64,000 bases of DNA from Bacteroidales bacterium (lineage in GTDB: Bacteria; Bacteroidota; Bacteroidia; Bacteroidales; UBA932): positions 1-64,000 of the forward strand of contig SFMU01000002.1 of the NCBI GenBank assembly GCA_004552965.1. The letters run 5' to 3'. The position numbers were made by a program, and so were the translations under genes. The notes beneath the pieces are model-generated. The model did no database searches, was not told the origin of the DNA, and saw only the letters and a program-made list of their open reading frames with translations. Positions 18,394-27,113 of the stretch are shown here, one piece after another (position 1 is the stretch's first letter; the number at the start of each line of letters is the position of its first letter).

Positions 18394-19725
18394 ATGAAAC
18401 TTTGGGACAAAGGCTACACCGTCGATGCGAAGATCGATGAGTTCACTGTCGGAAATGACCGCGTGCTGGATCTTTCTCTGGCCCCATTTGACATTTTGGG
18501 CACGATTGCCCACATCACCATGCTGGAAAGCGTGGGCCTGCTTTCCAGGGAAGACCTGGCCGCCCTCCTTCCTGAACTCAAGTCACTTTACCGTCAGGCT
18601 GTGGCCGGCGATTTCGTGATAGAGGACGGAATCGAGGATGTCCATTCCCAGGTCGAACTGATGCTCACCCGAAAACTCGGAGACATCGGCAAGAAAGTCC
18701 ACACCGGCCGTTCCCGCAACGACCAGGTCCTTGTGGATCTGAAACTCTTCGTCCGTGCCAGGATAGAAGAAACCGTAGGGAGGGTGGACTCTCTCTTCCG
18801 TACACTCCAGCAGGCCAGCGAGAAATACAAGGATGTCCTGATTCCTGGCTACACCCATCTGCAGGTTGCGATGCCGTCTTCCTTCGGCCTTTGGTTCGGC
18901 GCCTATGCGGAGAGCCTTGTGGATGACCTGACTGTCATGAAGGCCGCCTGGGATGTTGTGAACCTGAATCCTCTCGGTTCTGCTGCCGGTTATGGCTCGT
19001 CAGCTCCTCTGGACAGGACGATGACCACACGCCTGCTCGGTTTCGATGACCTCGACTACAATTCAGTATATTCCCAGATGACTCGCGGAAAGATGGAGCG
19101 TACGGTCGCATTCGCATATTCGTCTGTCGCTGAGACCGTAGGACGCCTGGCTGTCGACGGATGCATGTTCTCGAGCCAGAACTTCGGCTTCATCCATCTT
19201 CCGGACTCGCTGACCACGGGCTCCAGCATCATGCCTCACAAGAAGAATCCTGACGTCTTCGAGCTCGTCCGCGCCCATTGCAACAAGATCCAGGGCGTAC
19301 CTGCGACCATTCGCATGATCTGCGGCAATCTGCCTTCGGGATATTTCCGTGACATGCAGCTTCTCAAGGAAGTCTTCTTCCCGATATTCAAGGAATTGGA
19401 TGATTGCCTCGACATTGTCGAATATGCCGTCAAGGGCATGGAGGTCGCTTCAGACCTGATGTCTGACCCTAAGTACAAGCTCGCCTTCAGTGTGGAAGAA
19501 GTCAATCATCTGGTCGGGGAGGGCGTTCCGTTCCGAGATGCCTATCGCCGGGTGGCCGATTCCATCCGGGAGGGCACCTTTGAGTATCATGGCGAACTGA
19601 AACACACCCACGAGGGCTCCATCGGCAATCTCTGCAATGACAGAATCGCAGCCAGGAAAGAAAAAGTTCTAGCAGGTTTCGGCTTCAGGAAGGTTTCCGA
19701 GGCTGTTTCCGGACTGGTTGATTAA
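18394..19725 (+). CDS. argH: Argininosuccinate lyase
   Basis: ArgH splits argininosuccinate into arginine and fumarate and closes the pathway. The 443-residue protein has the fumarase/ASL superfamily signature GSSIMPHKKNPDVFE around residue 275 and the HTGRSRNDQV motif near residue 105. It lies 30 bases after the deacylase and is the last gene of the operon. I see no strong terminator before typA. Confidence 0.97.
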   Translation: MKLWDKGYTVDAKIDEFTVGNDRVLDLSLAPFDILGTIAHITMLESVGLLSREDLAALLPELKSLYRQAVAGDFVIEDGIEDVHSQVELMLTRKLGDIGKKVHTGRSRNDQVLVDLKLFVRARIEETVGRVDSLFRTLQQASEKYKDVLIPGYTHLQVAMPSSFGLWFGAYAESLVDDLTVMKAAWDVVNLNPLGSAAGYGSSAPLDRTMTTRLLGFDDLDYNSVYSQMTRGKMERTVAFAYSSVAETVGRLAVDGCMFSSQNFGFIHLPDSLTTGSSIMPHKKNPDVFELVRAHCNKIQGVPATIRMICGNLPSGYFRDMQLLKEVFFPIFKELDDCLDIVEYAVKGMEVASDLMSDPKYKLAFSVEEVNHLVGEGVPFRDAYRRVADSIREGTFEYHGELKHTHEGSIGNLCNDRIAARKEKVLAGFGFRKVSEAVSGLVD

Positions 19726-19766
19726 AATCATCGGGGCAGACTATTCACCTTTCTGCTGATTTTGCT

Positions 19767-19774
19767 TAAATTTG
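19767..19774 (+). promoter_or_regulatory. -7 promoter element of typA
   Basis: TAAATTTG matches TAnnTTTG and lies 19 bases upstream of the typA ATG, predicting a leader of roughly 13 bases. Confidence 0.5.
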
Positions 19775-19793
19775 CAAGATTTATTTACATTTT

Positions 19794-21605
19794 ATGCAGG
19801 AAATTAGAAATATCGCGCTGATCGCCCATGTCGACCATGGCAAGACTACGCTGGTCGACAGGATGATCTATCAGGCCAACCTTGTCCGCCAGCCGGAGAA
19901 TCTCGGTCAGCTTATTCTCGACAACAACGACATCGAGAGGGAGAGAGGCATAACCATTCTGGCCAAGAATGTGTCCGTAATTTATAAGGATGTCAAGATC
20001 AACATCATCGACACCCCGGGTCATAGCGATTTCGGAGGCGAGGTCGAAAGGGTTCTGAATATGGCGGACGGAGTGCTTCTGCTTGTGGATGCCTTCGAGG
20101 GCTGTATGCCTCAGACCCGCTTCGTGCTCTCCAAGGCTCTGGATCTGGGAAAGAAACCGATTGTCGTGGTCAACAAGGTCGACAAGCCCAACTGCCGTCC
20201 TGACGAGGTTCAGGAAGAGGTCTTCGACCTGATGTGCGCCCTTGACGCTTCGGATGAGCAGCTTGATTTCAGGACCATATTCGGAAGCGCAAAGCAGGGA
20301 TGGATGTCGGAAGACTGGCGCAATCCGACCTCGGACATCACCCCTCTCCTGGACGCCATCCTTGAGGAAATCCCTGCTCCGAAGGTAGTGGAAGGCACTC
20401 CTCAGATGCAGGTCACTTCGCTTGAATATTCACCTTATGTCGGCCGTATCGCTGTCGGAAAGCTGACACGCGGCGTCCTCAGGACAGGCCAGCAGGTTAG
20501 TCTCTGCAAACGCTATGATGTTATCGAAAAGCACAAGATCAAACAGCTGATGGTCTTCGACGGTCTCGGAAAGGCCAACGTGGACAGTGTCCAGTGCGGT
20601 GACATCTGCGCTGTTGTCGGCATTGACGGTTTCGAGATCGGCGACACGATTGCCGACATCGAGAATCCGGAAGCTCTCCCGCCGATCTCCATCGACGAAC
20701 CGACGATGAGCATGCTCTTCACGATCAACAACTCGCCTTTCTTCGGAAAGGACGGAAAGTTCGTGACTTCGAGACACATCAAGGATCGTCTGGACAAGGA
20801 ACTCGAGAAGAATCTTGCCCTCCGGGTCAAGCCGGGCCAGAATGCCGATTCCTTCATTGTCTACGGCAGGGGCGTGCTCCATCTCTCCGTCCTCATCGAG
20901 GAGATGCGCCGCGAAGGGTTCGAACTGCAGGTCGGTCAGCCGAAGGTGCTTGACAAGACCATCAACGGCCAGCGTTGCGAACCTATCGAAGACCTTTCCA
21001 TCGAGGTGCCGGACAATTTCGTGGGCACTGCCATCGAACTTGCCACCCGCCGCAAAGGGGCTCTGCTCCATATGGAACCGAGAGGAGGCAGGACTCTCCT
21101 GACCTTCGACATGCCGACCAGAGGCCTGATGGGACTTCGCAGCAATCTTCTGACCGCGACCCAGGGAGAGGCCATCATGGCTCACCGCTTCAAGGACTAC
21201 CAGCCGTTCAAGGGCGAGATCGACAACCGTGTCAACGGTTCTCTGGTTTCCCTTGAGACAGGAACCGCAGTCGCATATTCGATGAACAAGCTGCTTGACA
21301 GGGGCAAGTTCTTTGTCGAGCCGGGCGAGGACATCTATTGCGGCCAGGTCGTGGGCGAGCACACCAGGGAGAGGGACCTGAACATCAATATCTGCAAGAC
21401 CAAGAAGTTGACCAATGTCCGCGCTGCCGGTTCGGATGAGAAGGTCGCCCTTCCTCCTGCAATCAGGATGTCCCTTGAGGAGATGCTTGAATATATCCGT
21501 GAGGATGAGCTGGTCGAGGTTACCCCGCATTTCACCAGAATCAGGAAGATCCTGCTCGATCCGATGGACAGGAAGCGTTCCGGCAACTCTTCTGATGACG
21601 AATAG
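19794..21605 (+). CDS. typA: Ribosome-associated GTPase TypA/BipA
   Basis: This translational GTPase of 603 residues acts in ribosome assembly and stress adaptation. G motifs are AHVDHGKTTL (G1), RERGITI (G2), DTPGHSDF (G3) and NKVDKP (G4). EF-G-like domains follow, then the BipA-specific C-terminal domain ending in HFTRIRKILLDP. Normal length for the family. It has its own promoter element and is not obviously part of the arginine operon. Confidence 0.97.
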   Translation: MQEIRNIALIAHVDHGKTTLVDRMIYQANLVRQPENLGQLILDNNDIERERGITILAKNVSVIYKDVKINIIDTPGHSDFGGEVERVLNMADGVLLLVDAFEGCMPQTRFVLSKALDLGKKPIVVVNKVDKPNCRPDEVQEEVFDLMCALDASDEQLDFRTIFGSAKQGWMSEDWRNPTSDITPLLDAILEEIPAPKVVEGTPQMQVTSLEYSPYVGRIAVGKLTRGVLRTGQQVSLCKRYDVIEKHKIKQLMVFDGLGKANVDSVQCGDICAVVGIDGFEIGDTIADIENPEALPPISIDEPTMSMLFTINNSPFFGKDGKFVTSRHIKDRLDKELEKNLALRVKPGQNADSFIVYGRGVLHLSVLIEEMRREGFELQVGQPKVLDKTINGQRCEPIEDLSIEVPDNFVGTAIELATRRKGALLHMEPRGGRTLLTFDMPTRGLMGLRSNLLTATQGEAIMAHRFKDYQPFKGEIDNRVNGSLVSLETGTAVAYSMNKLLDRGKFFVEPGEDIYCGQVVGEHTRERDLNINICKTKKLTNVRAAGSDEKVALPPAIRMSLEEMLEYIREDELVEVTPHFTRIRKILLDPMDRKRSGNSSDDE

Positions 21606-21648
21606 AAAATCTCTTTGACAAAAGATTTTTTATTACTGAAATTATTTG

Positions 21649-21656
21649 TATCTTTG
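21649..21656 (+). promoter_or_regulatory. -7 promoter element of yceD-rpmF
   Basis: TATCTTTG matches TAnnTTTG and gives a leader of about 20 bases before the yceD ATG at 21683. Confidence 0.55.
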
Positions 21657-21682
21657 CATCCCTAAATCTGTTTATCGGAACA

Positions 21683-22216
21683 ATGAACAATGAATTTATA
21701 GTCCCTTTGAATGGATTGGCGCAGGGTCGGACGGAGTTCCGCTGGCGCGTTGGGAAAGAGTTCTTTGACGGTTTTGAGAATTCAGAGATTCTGGACGCTG
21801 GTCTTGATGTCATCACCCGGGTCGAGAAGTCGGGCCATTTCATAGGCGTCGACAGCGACATCAACGGTACCGTGACCGTGATCTGCGACAGATGCTCCGA
21901 AGAGTTGCAGCTGCCTGTGCAGACAGGTTTCTCTCTCAGTGTAAAGTTCGGCCCCGAGGCTTCTGAAGAAGGCCTGACCGATGAGCACGAGCGCGAGATA
22001 GTCTGTCTTTCCGAATCGGACACCGACCTGGACCTCAGTCAGATAATCTATGATTATGTCTGTCTGTCCCTCCCGGTGCAGAGAGTCCATGAAGAAGGCG
22101 GTTGCAATCCCGAAGCCTTGAAATTCCTGAATTCCGAAGAACTGTCCGGGAAGGACGATGACGATGACTCCTCGCTGCCGTTTGCCGCACTGAAGAGCCT
22201 GCTTGAAAAGAAATGA
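21683..22216 (+). CDS. yceD: YceD/DUF177 large-subunit rRNA accumulation protein
   Basis: This 177-residue DUF177 protein belongs to a family needed for 23S rRNA accumulation. It has the CDRC pair in the middle and an acidic C-terminal region (DDDDDSSLPFAALKSLLEKK). The gene is 21 bases upstream of rpmF, the conserved arrangement that lets YceD and L32 be made together. Function is by family and context. Confidence 0.9.
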   Translation: MNNEFIVPLNGLAQGRTEFRWRVGKEFFDGFENSEILDAGLDVITRVEKSGHFIGVDSDINGTVTVICDRCSEELQLPVQTGFSLSVKFGPEASEEGLTDEHEREIVCLSESDTDLDLSQIIYDYVCLSLPVQRVHEEGGCNPEALKFLNSEELSGKDDDDDSSLPFAALKSLLEKK

Positions 22217-22237
22217 TAATATTAAGAATATTTAACT

Positions 22238-22417
22238 ATGGCACATCCGAAACACAAAGTCTCAAAGCAGAGAAGAGACAAGAGAAGAACCCATGATCAT
22301 GCTGCGGTTCCTACTCTCGCTACCTGCCCTAACTGCGGAGCAACTGTGATGTATCATCACGTATGCCCTGAGTGCGGCTACTATCGTGGTCGTCAGATCA
22401 TCGAGAAGGAAGCGTAA
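22238..22417 (+). CDS. rpmF: 50S ribosomal protein L32
   Basis: This 59-residue protein starts MAHPKHKVSKQRRDKRRTHD, the usual L32 N-terminus. It has two cysteine pairs, CPNC and CPEC, that form the zinc site; many bacteria have the Cys-free form. It ends RGRQIIEKEA. It sits directly after yceD. In many bacteria fatty-acid genes (plsX, fabH) follow, but here a tRNA and a terminator follow. Confidence 0.96.
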   Translation: MAHPKHKVSKQRRDKRRTHDHAAVPTLATCPNCGATVMYHHVCPECGYYRGRQIIEKEA

Positions 22418-22436
22418 TCGCAGACATAAACTTGTC

Positions 22437-22508
22437 GGCCCCTTAGTTCAACGGATAGAACGGAGGTTTCCTAAACCTTAAATAGTGGTTCGATTCCACT
22501 AGGGGCTA
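22437..22508 (+). tRNA. tRNA-Arg (anticodon CCT)
   Basis: The cloverleaf folds by eye. The acceptor stem is GGCCCCT/AGGGGCT (first pair G-U), the D-arm GTTC/GAAC, the anticodon stem GAGGT/ACCTT with loop TTCCTAA, and the T-arm AGTGG/CCACT with TTCGATT. The anticodon CCT reads AGG. The CCA end is not encoded. It lies 19 bases after rpmF and may be processed from the yceD-rpmF transcript. Confidence 0.93.
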
Positions 22509-22517
22509 CTTTCAAAG

Positions 22518-22555
22518 AAGAGGCTGGCCATCGACATACTGATGGTCAGCCTCTT
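22518..22555. terminator. Bidirectional hairpin terminator between tRNA-Arg and kinase gene
   Basis: A 15-bp stem, AAGAGGCTGGCCATC with GATGGTCAGCCTCTT (one G-T pair), encloses an 8-base loop. It separates the plus-strand tRNA from the convergent kinase gene. The flanking T-tracts are short on both sides. Confidence 0.75.
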
Positions 22556-22561
22556 TCATTT

Positions 22562-25500
22562 CTATTTCCTGGCCGGCAAGGTTCCGGGTTTCGGAATCGG
22601 GTATCTTACCGTGAAGCAGGCACCTTTGAGATTGTAGGACCTGGAGTATGTGATCTCGCCGTTGCATCTTTCGATTATGCTCCTGCATATTGAAAGCCCC
22701 AGGCCGGTACCGTTGCTCTTGGTCGTGAAGTTTGGAGTGAACAGCTTGCTCCTGTTCTCCTCGCTCACGCCCGGCCCGTTGTCTTCGATCACAATGTCAT
22801 AGAACCCTTCTTTCGATGAATATCTCAGAGAAATATAGATGTTTCCATCCGAGACCGGCACACCTTCCTCCTTCTCTGCCTGCTGCTTGTGCTCGATGGC
22901 CTGGATCGCATTTCCAAGCAGATTGGTAAGCACACGGGTAAGCTGAGGTTTAGGACCTATGATCAGGGCATCCTTCAGACCGATGTAGGTGAATCTGATG
23001 TTCTCCTTTGTGTCGAAGAGGAAGACTTCGTCCGAAATGAGCTGGTCCAGATTGATTTCCACAGGTTCCTCCATGTACAGTTTCGCGAAGGTTGAGAAAT
23101 CATTGGCGGTTTCTGTCAGGATGTCAATCTGTGCCAGGACATCCTGGGAGACAGCGTCGAACCTCTCCATCCAGACCGGATTGCCGTTGTTCTTCAGTCG
23201 GATGAGCCTCTGAATCTGAAGCTTGATAGGGGTCAGCGGATTCTTGATCTCATGCGCAACCTGTCTGGCCATGGTTGCCCAGGCCTTGTCCCTCTCGCTC
23301 ATCGTAAGCTGCGTGGTGGAGTCGTAAAGGTCATGCACCATCAGGTTGTAGGCACGGACCAGCTGCGAAACCTCGTCATCCCTGTCGTAGATGATATATT
23401 CAAGGTTCTCGATGCTTGCCTCATTCATCTTTCTACCCATCTCCGTCAGAGGCTTGAACATCTTGTTGACAGCGGAAGCGGTGATGAATCTTGCAAGAAG
23501 GAGAAGGATCATGAACACTGTGACAATCGAAATCGCATGGAGCAGGGCCTCCATCTTGAAGTCGAGGCTGTCATCGGTGTATGGTGAAGCCATTATAGCC
23601 ATCATCTTGCCCGACGCGTTGAAGATCGGGGCATAGAGGAAATAGACATTCTTGGCACCGATCCATTCGTGGTTGATGAAATACCTGCGGTTCTTGTAGA
23701 TGATGTTCTCGTAGACAAGCGGATTGATTCTCGTAGGAATAAGCATTCTGTCGAACACTTCAGGAGTGGTGGAACGTATCTCCCTTCCACCTGTGTTGTA
23801 GAGTGTGATGTCCGCTTTCAGAGTGTTGCTGGCCTCTTCGACAATTTCGGAACACTCTGCCGTGAGAAGGAAGTTCTGATTGTCGGCGAACCTTAGCTTC
23901 GACTGGAGATAGCTCTGCAGGAAAGTGACCTTGTCGGCCATGGAAGACCTCATGTTGTCGCGGTTCCTCTTGTTTACGAAGGCAACGCTCACTGTAGCCA
24001 GCGAAATCAAGGTCATGATCAGCGCGACCATCATTGCCGTGTTGATCCTGGATTTGTAGTAGTTCTTCTCTTTTTCAGACCTCTTTCTCCGCGGGTAGGT
24101 CAGGATTGTGATGACCAGATAGATTACAAGAGAATTCAGCAGGAAGGTGACGATGTAGAATGAGGCCTCAAGCTCCGGTCTTGAGATGAGTATCATCATG
24201 CTGTCTGAAACCTTGTTGATGAAATGGACATATCCGTTGATCCTGATCACTTCATTCGGCGAATCTGCATATTCCCTGAATGCTTCATATTCCAGTTTCA
24301 TAGGATAGGCATAGCTTCCCTTGCATGAAGTGAGGTTGCCATCCGAATACTTCGCATAGGAATATTTCGACGGCATCAGCACTTCTCCGGGCTTGCTGTA
24401 GCCCAGGATCTTGCCATAACCCTTGTCCTCCCTGTTGGATTTCGGCGAGATTGTCAGGAACATCATCGTGAGTCCGTTGCCTGAGTTGTAGTAGGCGAAG
24501 TTTCCGACGTACATGTGGTTGCCGTTCTCGTCCGAAAGGTACCTGAAGCGTGAGTTTTCATGGATCGGAATGCCTTGCGACATCAGATTCGTGAAATAGG
24601 AGATGGTGTGCTGGGTCATCATGTCCTCCCTGAACAGGTCGACCCCTATGTCGTAGTCCTGTGAGATCCGGCCCAGATAATTGTCGATGATCTTGTTGCG
24701 GATGAAGTACTTGCTGTTCCTCATTGCCGCAAAGGATGCCAGGTACTGGTCGGATGCTATGAGTTCCTCCTGCATCCTCAGCTCAAGCTCGAGCCTGATG
24801 TCCCTTTCGATTGAAAGTCTGTTTGCCCAGACCTCCACACTGTTCTGCTCTTTCTGGAAGCCGAAGACCGAGATATCGGTGACCAGCCATATCGCCAGAA
24901 GGGCGGAAAAGATGGCTCGGTTTATTGTGGAATGCGGACTTCCTTTGAAATGCAGCATCTTCTTCAGGGCAGGGAACAGCATGATGAACAGCAAGGCGCA
25001 TCCGATCATCAGCAAGATGAGCATCGAGTAGACGAACATGCTTGTGTACGTCAGGTCGTTGATCTTGTACAGCTCAAGGGTGATGTTGGAGTTGAAGAGG
25101 ATGCTCTTGATTAGCCAGTGCGAGTAGAAGATCAGCCCGGCAATTGCGATGGATACCGAAGCGGCATAGATCGACAGACCCTTTTTCGGCCTTTTCCCTT
25201 TCAGGATGACCTTGTACAGGTCCGTCCTGGTCATGAACACGGCGCAGATCGTCAGGAACATGGCCATCGAATAGATGAAAGCATCTCCGATGGAATTGAA
25301 TATCTTGCCGTCAGCATAGACAAGAGGGGAGAACAGGATCGAACTGTCTTTGATTGTCTGTCCCCAAAAATGTGTGCAGATGATGATCGCATACAGGAGA
25401 GGAAGGACTGCCGCCAGATTTTTCAGGTGGCGTTTGCTGCGCAGATGCAGGAACAATGCAATGACTATCAGCCCTATCGAAATCCAGATCAGAACAGAAT

Positions 25501-26149
25501 GCGCCAGCAGGGATGCGCTGGTGATGCCGCTGCTGACGAGTTTGAAGACAGGGACACCGTCCAGCATTACCGGAGAGCCGCCGCTTTCTGCCAGCGGAAC
25601 GATGGTGAATGCCTTGCCGGAAACCAGATTCCTGTTGACACCCTCCTTGGAATCGGATTTCTGACTGTCCATGACTTCGAGCCCGCAGATGACTTTCCTG
25701 TTGTTGAGAATCTCGGATCTTACAAGATACCATTTGTGCCCGTAGTTCACGAACGACGGCTTGCCGGTCACTTCCGAAAGCGGGGAAATGATGCTCTCCT
25801 GCGGTCTTGACAGACGCGGGTAGAAGACTCTGGCGTTGATGTTGTCGTTCTTCAGCGGGAAACGGTTGCACCAGGATGTGAGGGAGTCGTCCACATAGCG
25901 GTAGATGACCATGTCCTCCGGTATGTCGAGATTGCCGATCCACTCGTCAGGACCTGCGGACAGCGCCCTGTCGCTCCAGTCCTTCAGGAGAGCCATCCTT
26001 TCGGCAAGGGCTTTCCCGGTTCTGGCCGCCGCACGTTCAGTGTCCTTCACGGATCTGGTTTTGGACAGCGCATCGGTGACGATCACTGCGGAAGCGGCAA
26101 TCAGGATGCACGCGATCAGCATGCCCGTCTTGATCTTTCCTCTGATCAT
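22562..26149 (-). CDS. Very large membrane sensor histidine kinase (NtrY-like core)
   Basis: The protein has 1195 residues. After an N-terminal membrane segment (GMLIACILIAASAVIV) and a periplasmic stretch of about 190 residues, it has some six hydrophobic segments (about 210-460), a second exposed region, two further segments near 690-750 (VIYLVITILTY, VALIMTLISLATVSV), a third exposed region and a last one near 880. A HAMP-like linker follows, then the phospho-acceptor His966 in RQVAHEIKNPLTP and an ATPase domain with DNGPGVS and GTGLGLSI. The core resembles NtrY/nitrogen-type kinases. No response regulator is adjacent in the window. It lies 16 bases downstream of rlmH on the same strand. 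The signal is unknown. Confidence 0.88.
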   Translation of the reverse strand: MIRGKIKTGMLIACILIAASAVIVTDALSKTRSVKDTERAAARTGKALAERMALLKDWSDRALSAGPDEWIGNLDIPEDMVIYRYVDDSLTSWCNRFPLKNDNINARVFYPRLSRPQESIISPLSEVTGKPSFVNYGHKWYLVRSEILNNRKVICGLEVMDSQKSDSKEGVNRNLVSGKAFTIVPLAESGGSPVMLDGVPVFKLVSSGITSASLLAHSVLIWISIGLIVIALFLHLRSKRHLKNLAAVLPLLYAIIICTHFWGQTIKDSSILFSPLVYADGKIFNSIGDAFIYSMAMFLTICAVFMTRTDLYKVILKGKRPKKGLSIYAASVSIAIAGLIFYSHWLIKSILFNSNITLELYKINDLTYTSMFVYSMLILLMIGCALLFIMLFPALKKMLHFKGSPHSTINRAIFSALLAIWLVTDISVFGFQKEQNSVEVWANRLSIERDIRLELELRMQEELIASDQYLASFAAMRNSKYFIRNKIIDNYLGRISQDYDIGVDLFREDMMTQHTISYFTNLMSQGIPIHENSRFRYLSDENGNHMYVGNFAYYNSGNGLTMMFLTISPKSNREDKGYGKILGYSKPGEVLMPSKYSYAKYSDGNLTSCKGSYAYPMKLEYEAFREYADSPNEVIRINGYVHFINKVSDSMMILISRPELEASFYIVTFLLNSLVIYLVITILTYPRRKRSEKEKNYYKSRINTAMMVALIMTLISLATVSVAFVNKRNRDNMRSSMADKVTFLQSYLQSKLRFADNQNFLLTAECSEIVEEASNTLKADITLYNTGGREIRSTTPEVFDRMLIPTRINPLVYENIIYKNRRYFINHEWIGAKNVYFLYAPIFNASGKMMAIMASPYTDDSLDFKMEALLHAISIVTVFMILLLLARFITASAVNKMFKPLTEMGRKMNEASIENLEYIIYDRDDEVSQLVRAYNLMVHDLYDSTTQLTMSERDKAWATMARQVAHEIKNPLTPIKLQIQRLIRLKNNGNPVWMERFDAVSQDVLAQIDILTETANDFSTFAKLYMEEPVEINLDQLISDEVFLFDTKENIRFTYIGLKDALIIGPKPQLTRVLTNLLGNAIQAIEHKQQAEKEEGVPVSDGNIYISLRYSSKEGFYDIVIEDNGPGVSEENRSKLFTPNFTTKSNGTGLGLSICRSIIERCNGEITYSRSYNLKGACFTVRYPIPKPGTLPARK

Positions 26150-26165
26150 AATACCTCCCTTTCCG

Positions 26166-26639
26166 TCATTCGTGGTGATACGGCTCTCCTTTTATTATTG
26201 TGAATGCCCTGTACAGCTGCTCGGCGAAGATGGCTCTGACCATCTGGTGCGAGAAAGTCATCTTCGACAGGGAAATCTTCCCGTCTGCACGGGCATATAC
26301 CTCGTCGGAAAAGCCATAGGCTCCTCCTATTATGAATATGATGTCCTTCCCTCCGGCGCTCATGGTGTTCTGCAGCTGCCTGGCGAACTCTATGGAGCGG
26401 TACTCCTTGCCGTGTTCGTCCAGCAGGATGACCCTGTCGGCAGGCTTGAGAGACTTGAGGATCAGCTTGCCTTCCTTTTCCTTGATCTGGGATTGGCTCA
26501 AGGCAGAGACATTCTTCAGCTCCGGAATCTCCACCACACTGAAAGGCACATAATGAATCAGCCTGGAAGCATAATTGTCCAGACCTTCTCGTACCCACGG
26601 AATATCAGTCCTTCCGACTGTGATCAAACTGATCTTCAT
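26166..26639 (-). CDS. rlmH: 23S rRNA pseudouridine-1915 N3-methyltransferase
   Basis: RlmH methylates pseudouridine 1915 in helix 69 of 23S rRNA. The 157-residue SPOUT protein has the usual length and motifs: LLDEHGKEYRSIEFA, FIIGGAYGFSDE with the SAM-binding Gly loop, and the C-terminal LYRAFTIIKGEPYHHE. I chose the ATG at 26639 over an in-frame TTG nine bases upstream because it gives the exact family start MKISLITVGR. A promoter element ends only six bases before this ATG, so the mRNA may be leaderless. Confidence 0.96.
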   Translation of the reverse strand: MKISLITVGRTDIPWVREGLDNYASRLIHYVPFSVVEIPELKNVSALSQSQIKEKEGKLILKSLKPADRVILLDEHGKEYRSIEFARQLQNTMSAGGKDIIFIIGGAYGFSDEVYARADGKISLSKMTFSHQMVRAIFAEQLYRAFTIIKGEPYHHE

Positions 26640-26645
26640 TGTTGA

Positions 26646-26653
26646 CAAAGGTA
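26646..26653 (-). promoter_or_regulatory. -7 promoter element of rlmH, abutting the start codon
   Basis: TACCTTTG on the minus strand is preceded by TTG at a 20-base spacing, a good -33/-7 pair. Six bases separate it from the rlmH ATG, so the predicted start falls at or next to the A of ATG. The same 50-bp gap must also hold the promoter for the divergent DUF4783 gene. Confidence 0.55.
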
Positions 26654-26689
26654 AGAAAGTGGCTCGGTATTTGCAAGTAAATAAAAGCG

Positions 26690-27094
26690 ATGCGAATTAT
26701 TAGAAATATATTGATTTCAGCCTTTCTGTTGCTCTCCGCACCATCTGTTCTTGCTGCGGATGACAGCTATGATGTATTCATCCCCATTTCGAAGTACATA
26801 GCTGCCGGAGATGCGGAAAGTCTTTCAGCGTGGTTTGCCGACAATCTTGAGATTTCGCTGCTGTCTTCCACGAGCAATTCAAGCAAGAGTCAGGCTACCC
26901 AGATCCTGAAGTTCTTTTTCGAGAAACACAAGCCGAGGTCCTTCTCAATCAATCACACTGCTGCCGGACAGAATTCCAAGTATGCTCTGGGAAGTCTGAG
27001 TTCCGGCGGGGAGTCCTTCATGGTGACGATTTTCGTGAGCATGTGCGGACAAAGCTACAAGATCCAACAGCTGAAGATTGACTACGTGAGGTGA
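26690..27094 (+). CDS. DUF4783 secreted protein
   Basis: This 134-residue protein has a signal peptide (MRIIRNILISAFLLLSAPSVLA) and one small domain of about 110 residues, matching the DUF4783 family of Bacteroidota. The fold resembles NTF2/cystatin-like proteins in layout (alternating helices, then strands YALGSL, FMVTIFVSM). No catalytic motif is visible. It lies 19 bases before lnt and is probably cotranscribed with it. Role unknown; an envelope function is suggested by the neighbour. Confidence 0.8.
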   Translation: MRIIRNILISAFLLLSAPSVLAADDSYDVFIPISKYIAAGDAESLSAWFADNLEISLLSSTSNSSKSQATQILKFFFEKHKPRSFSINHTAAGQNSKYALGSLSSGGESFMVTIFVSMCGQSYKIQQLKIDYVR

Positions 27095-27113
27095 CCTGAC
27101 AAACCTTCTGATA

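Noticed and set aside
22437..22508. tRNA-Arg as an integration site
   Set aside because: No integrase or direct repeat of the tRNA 3' end was found in the window.
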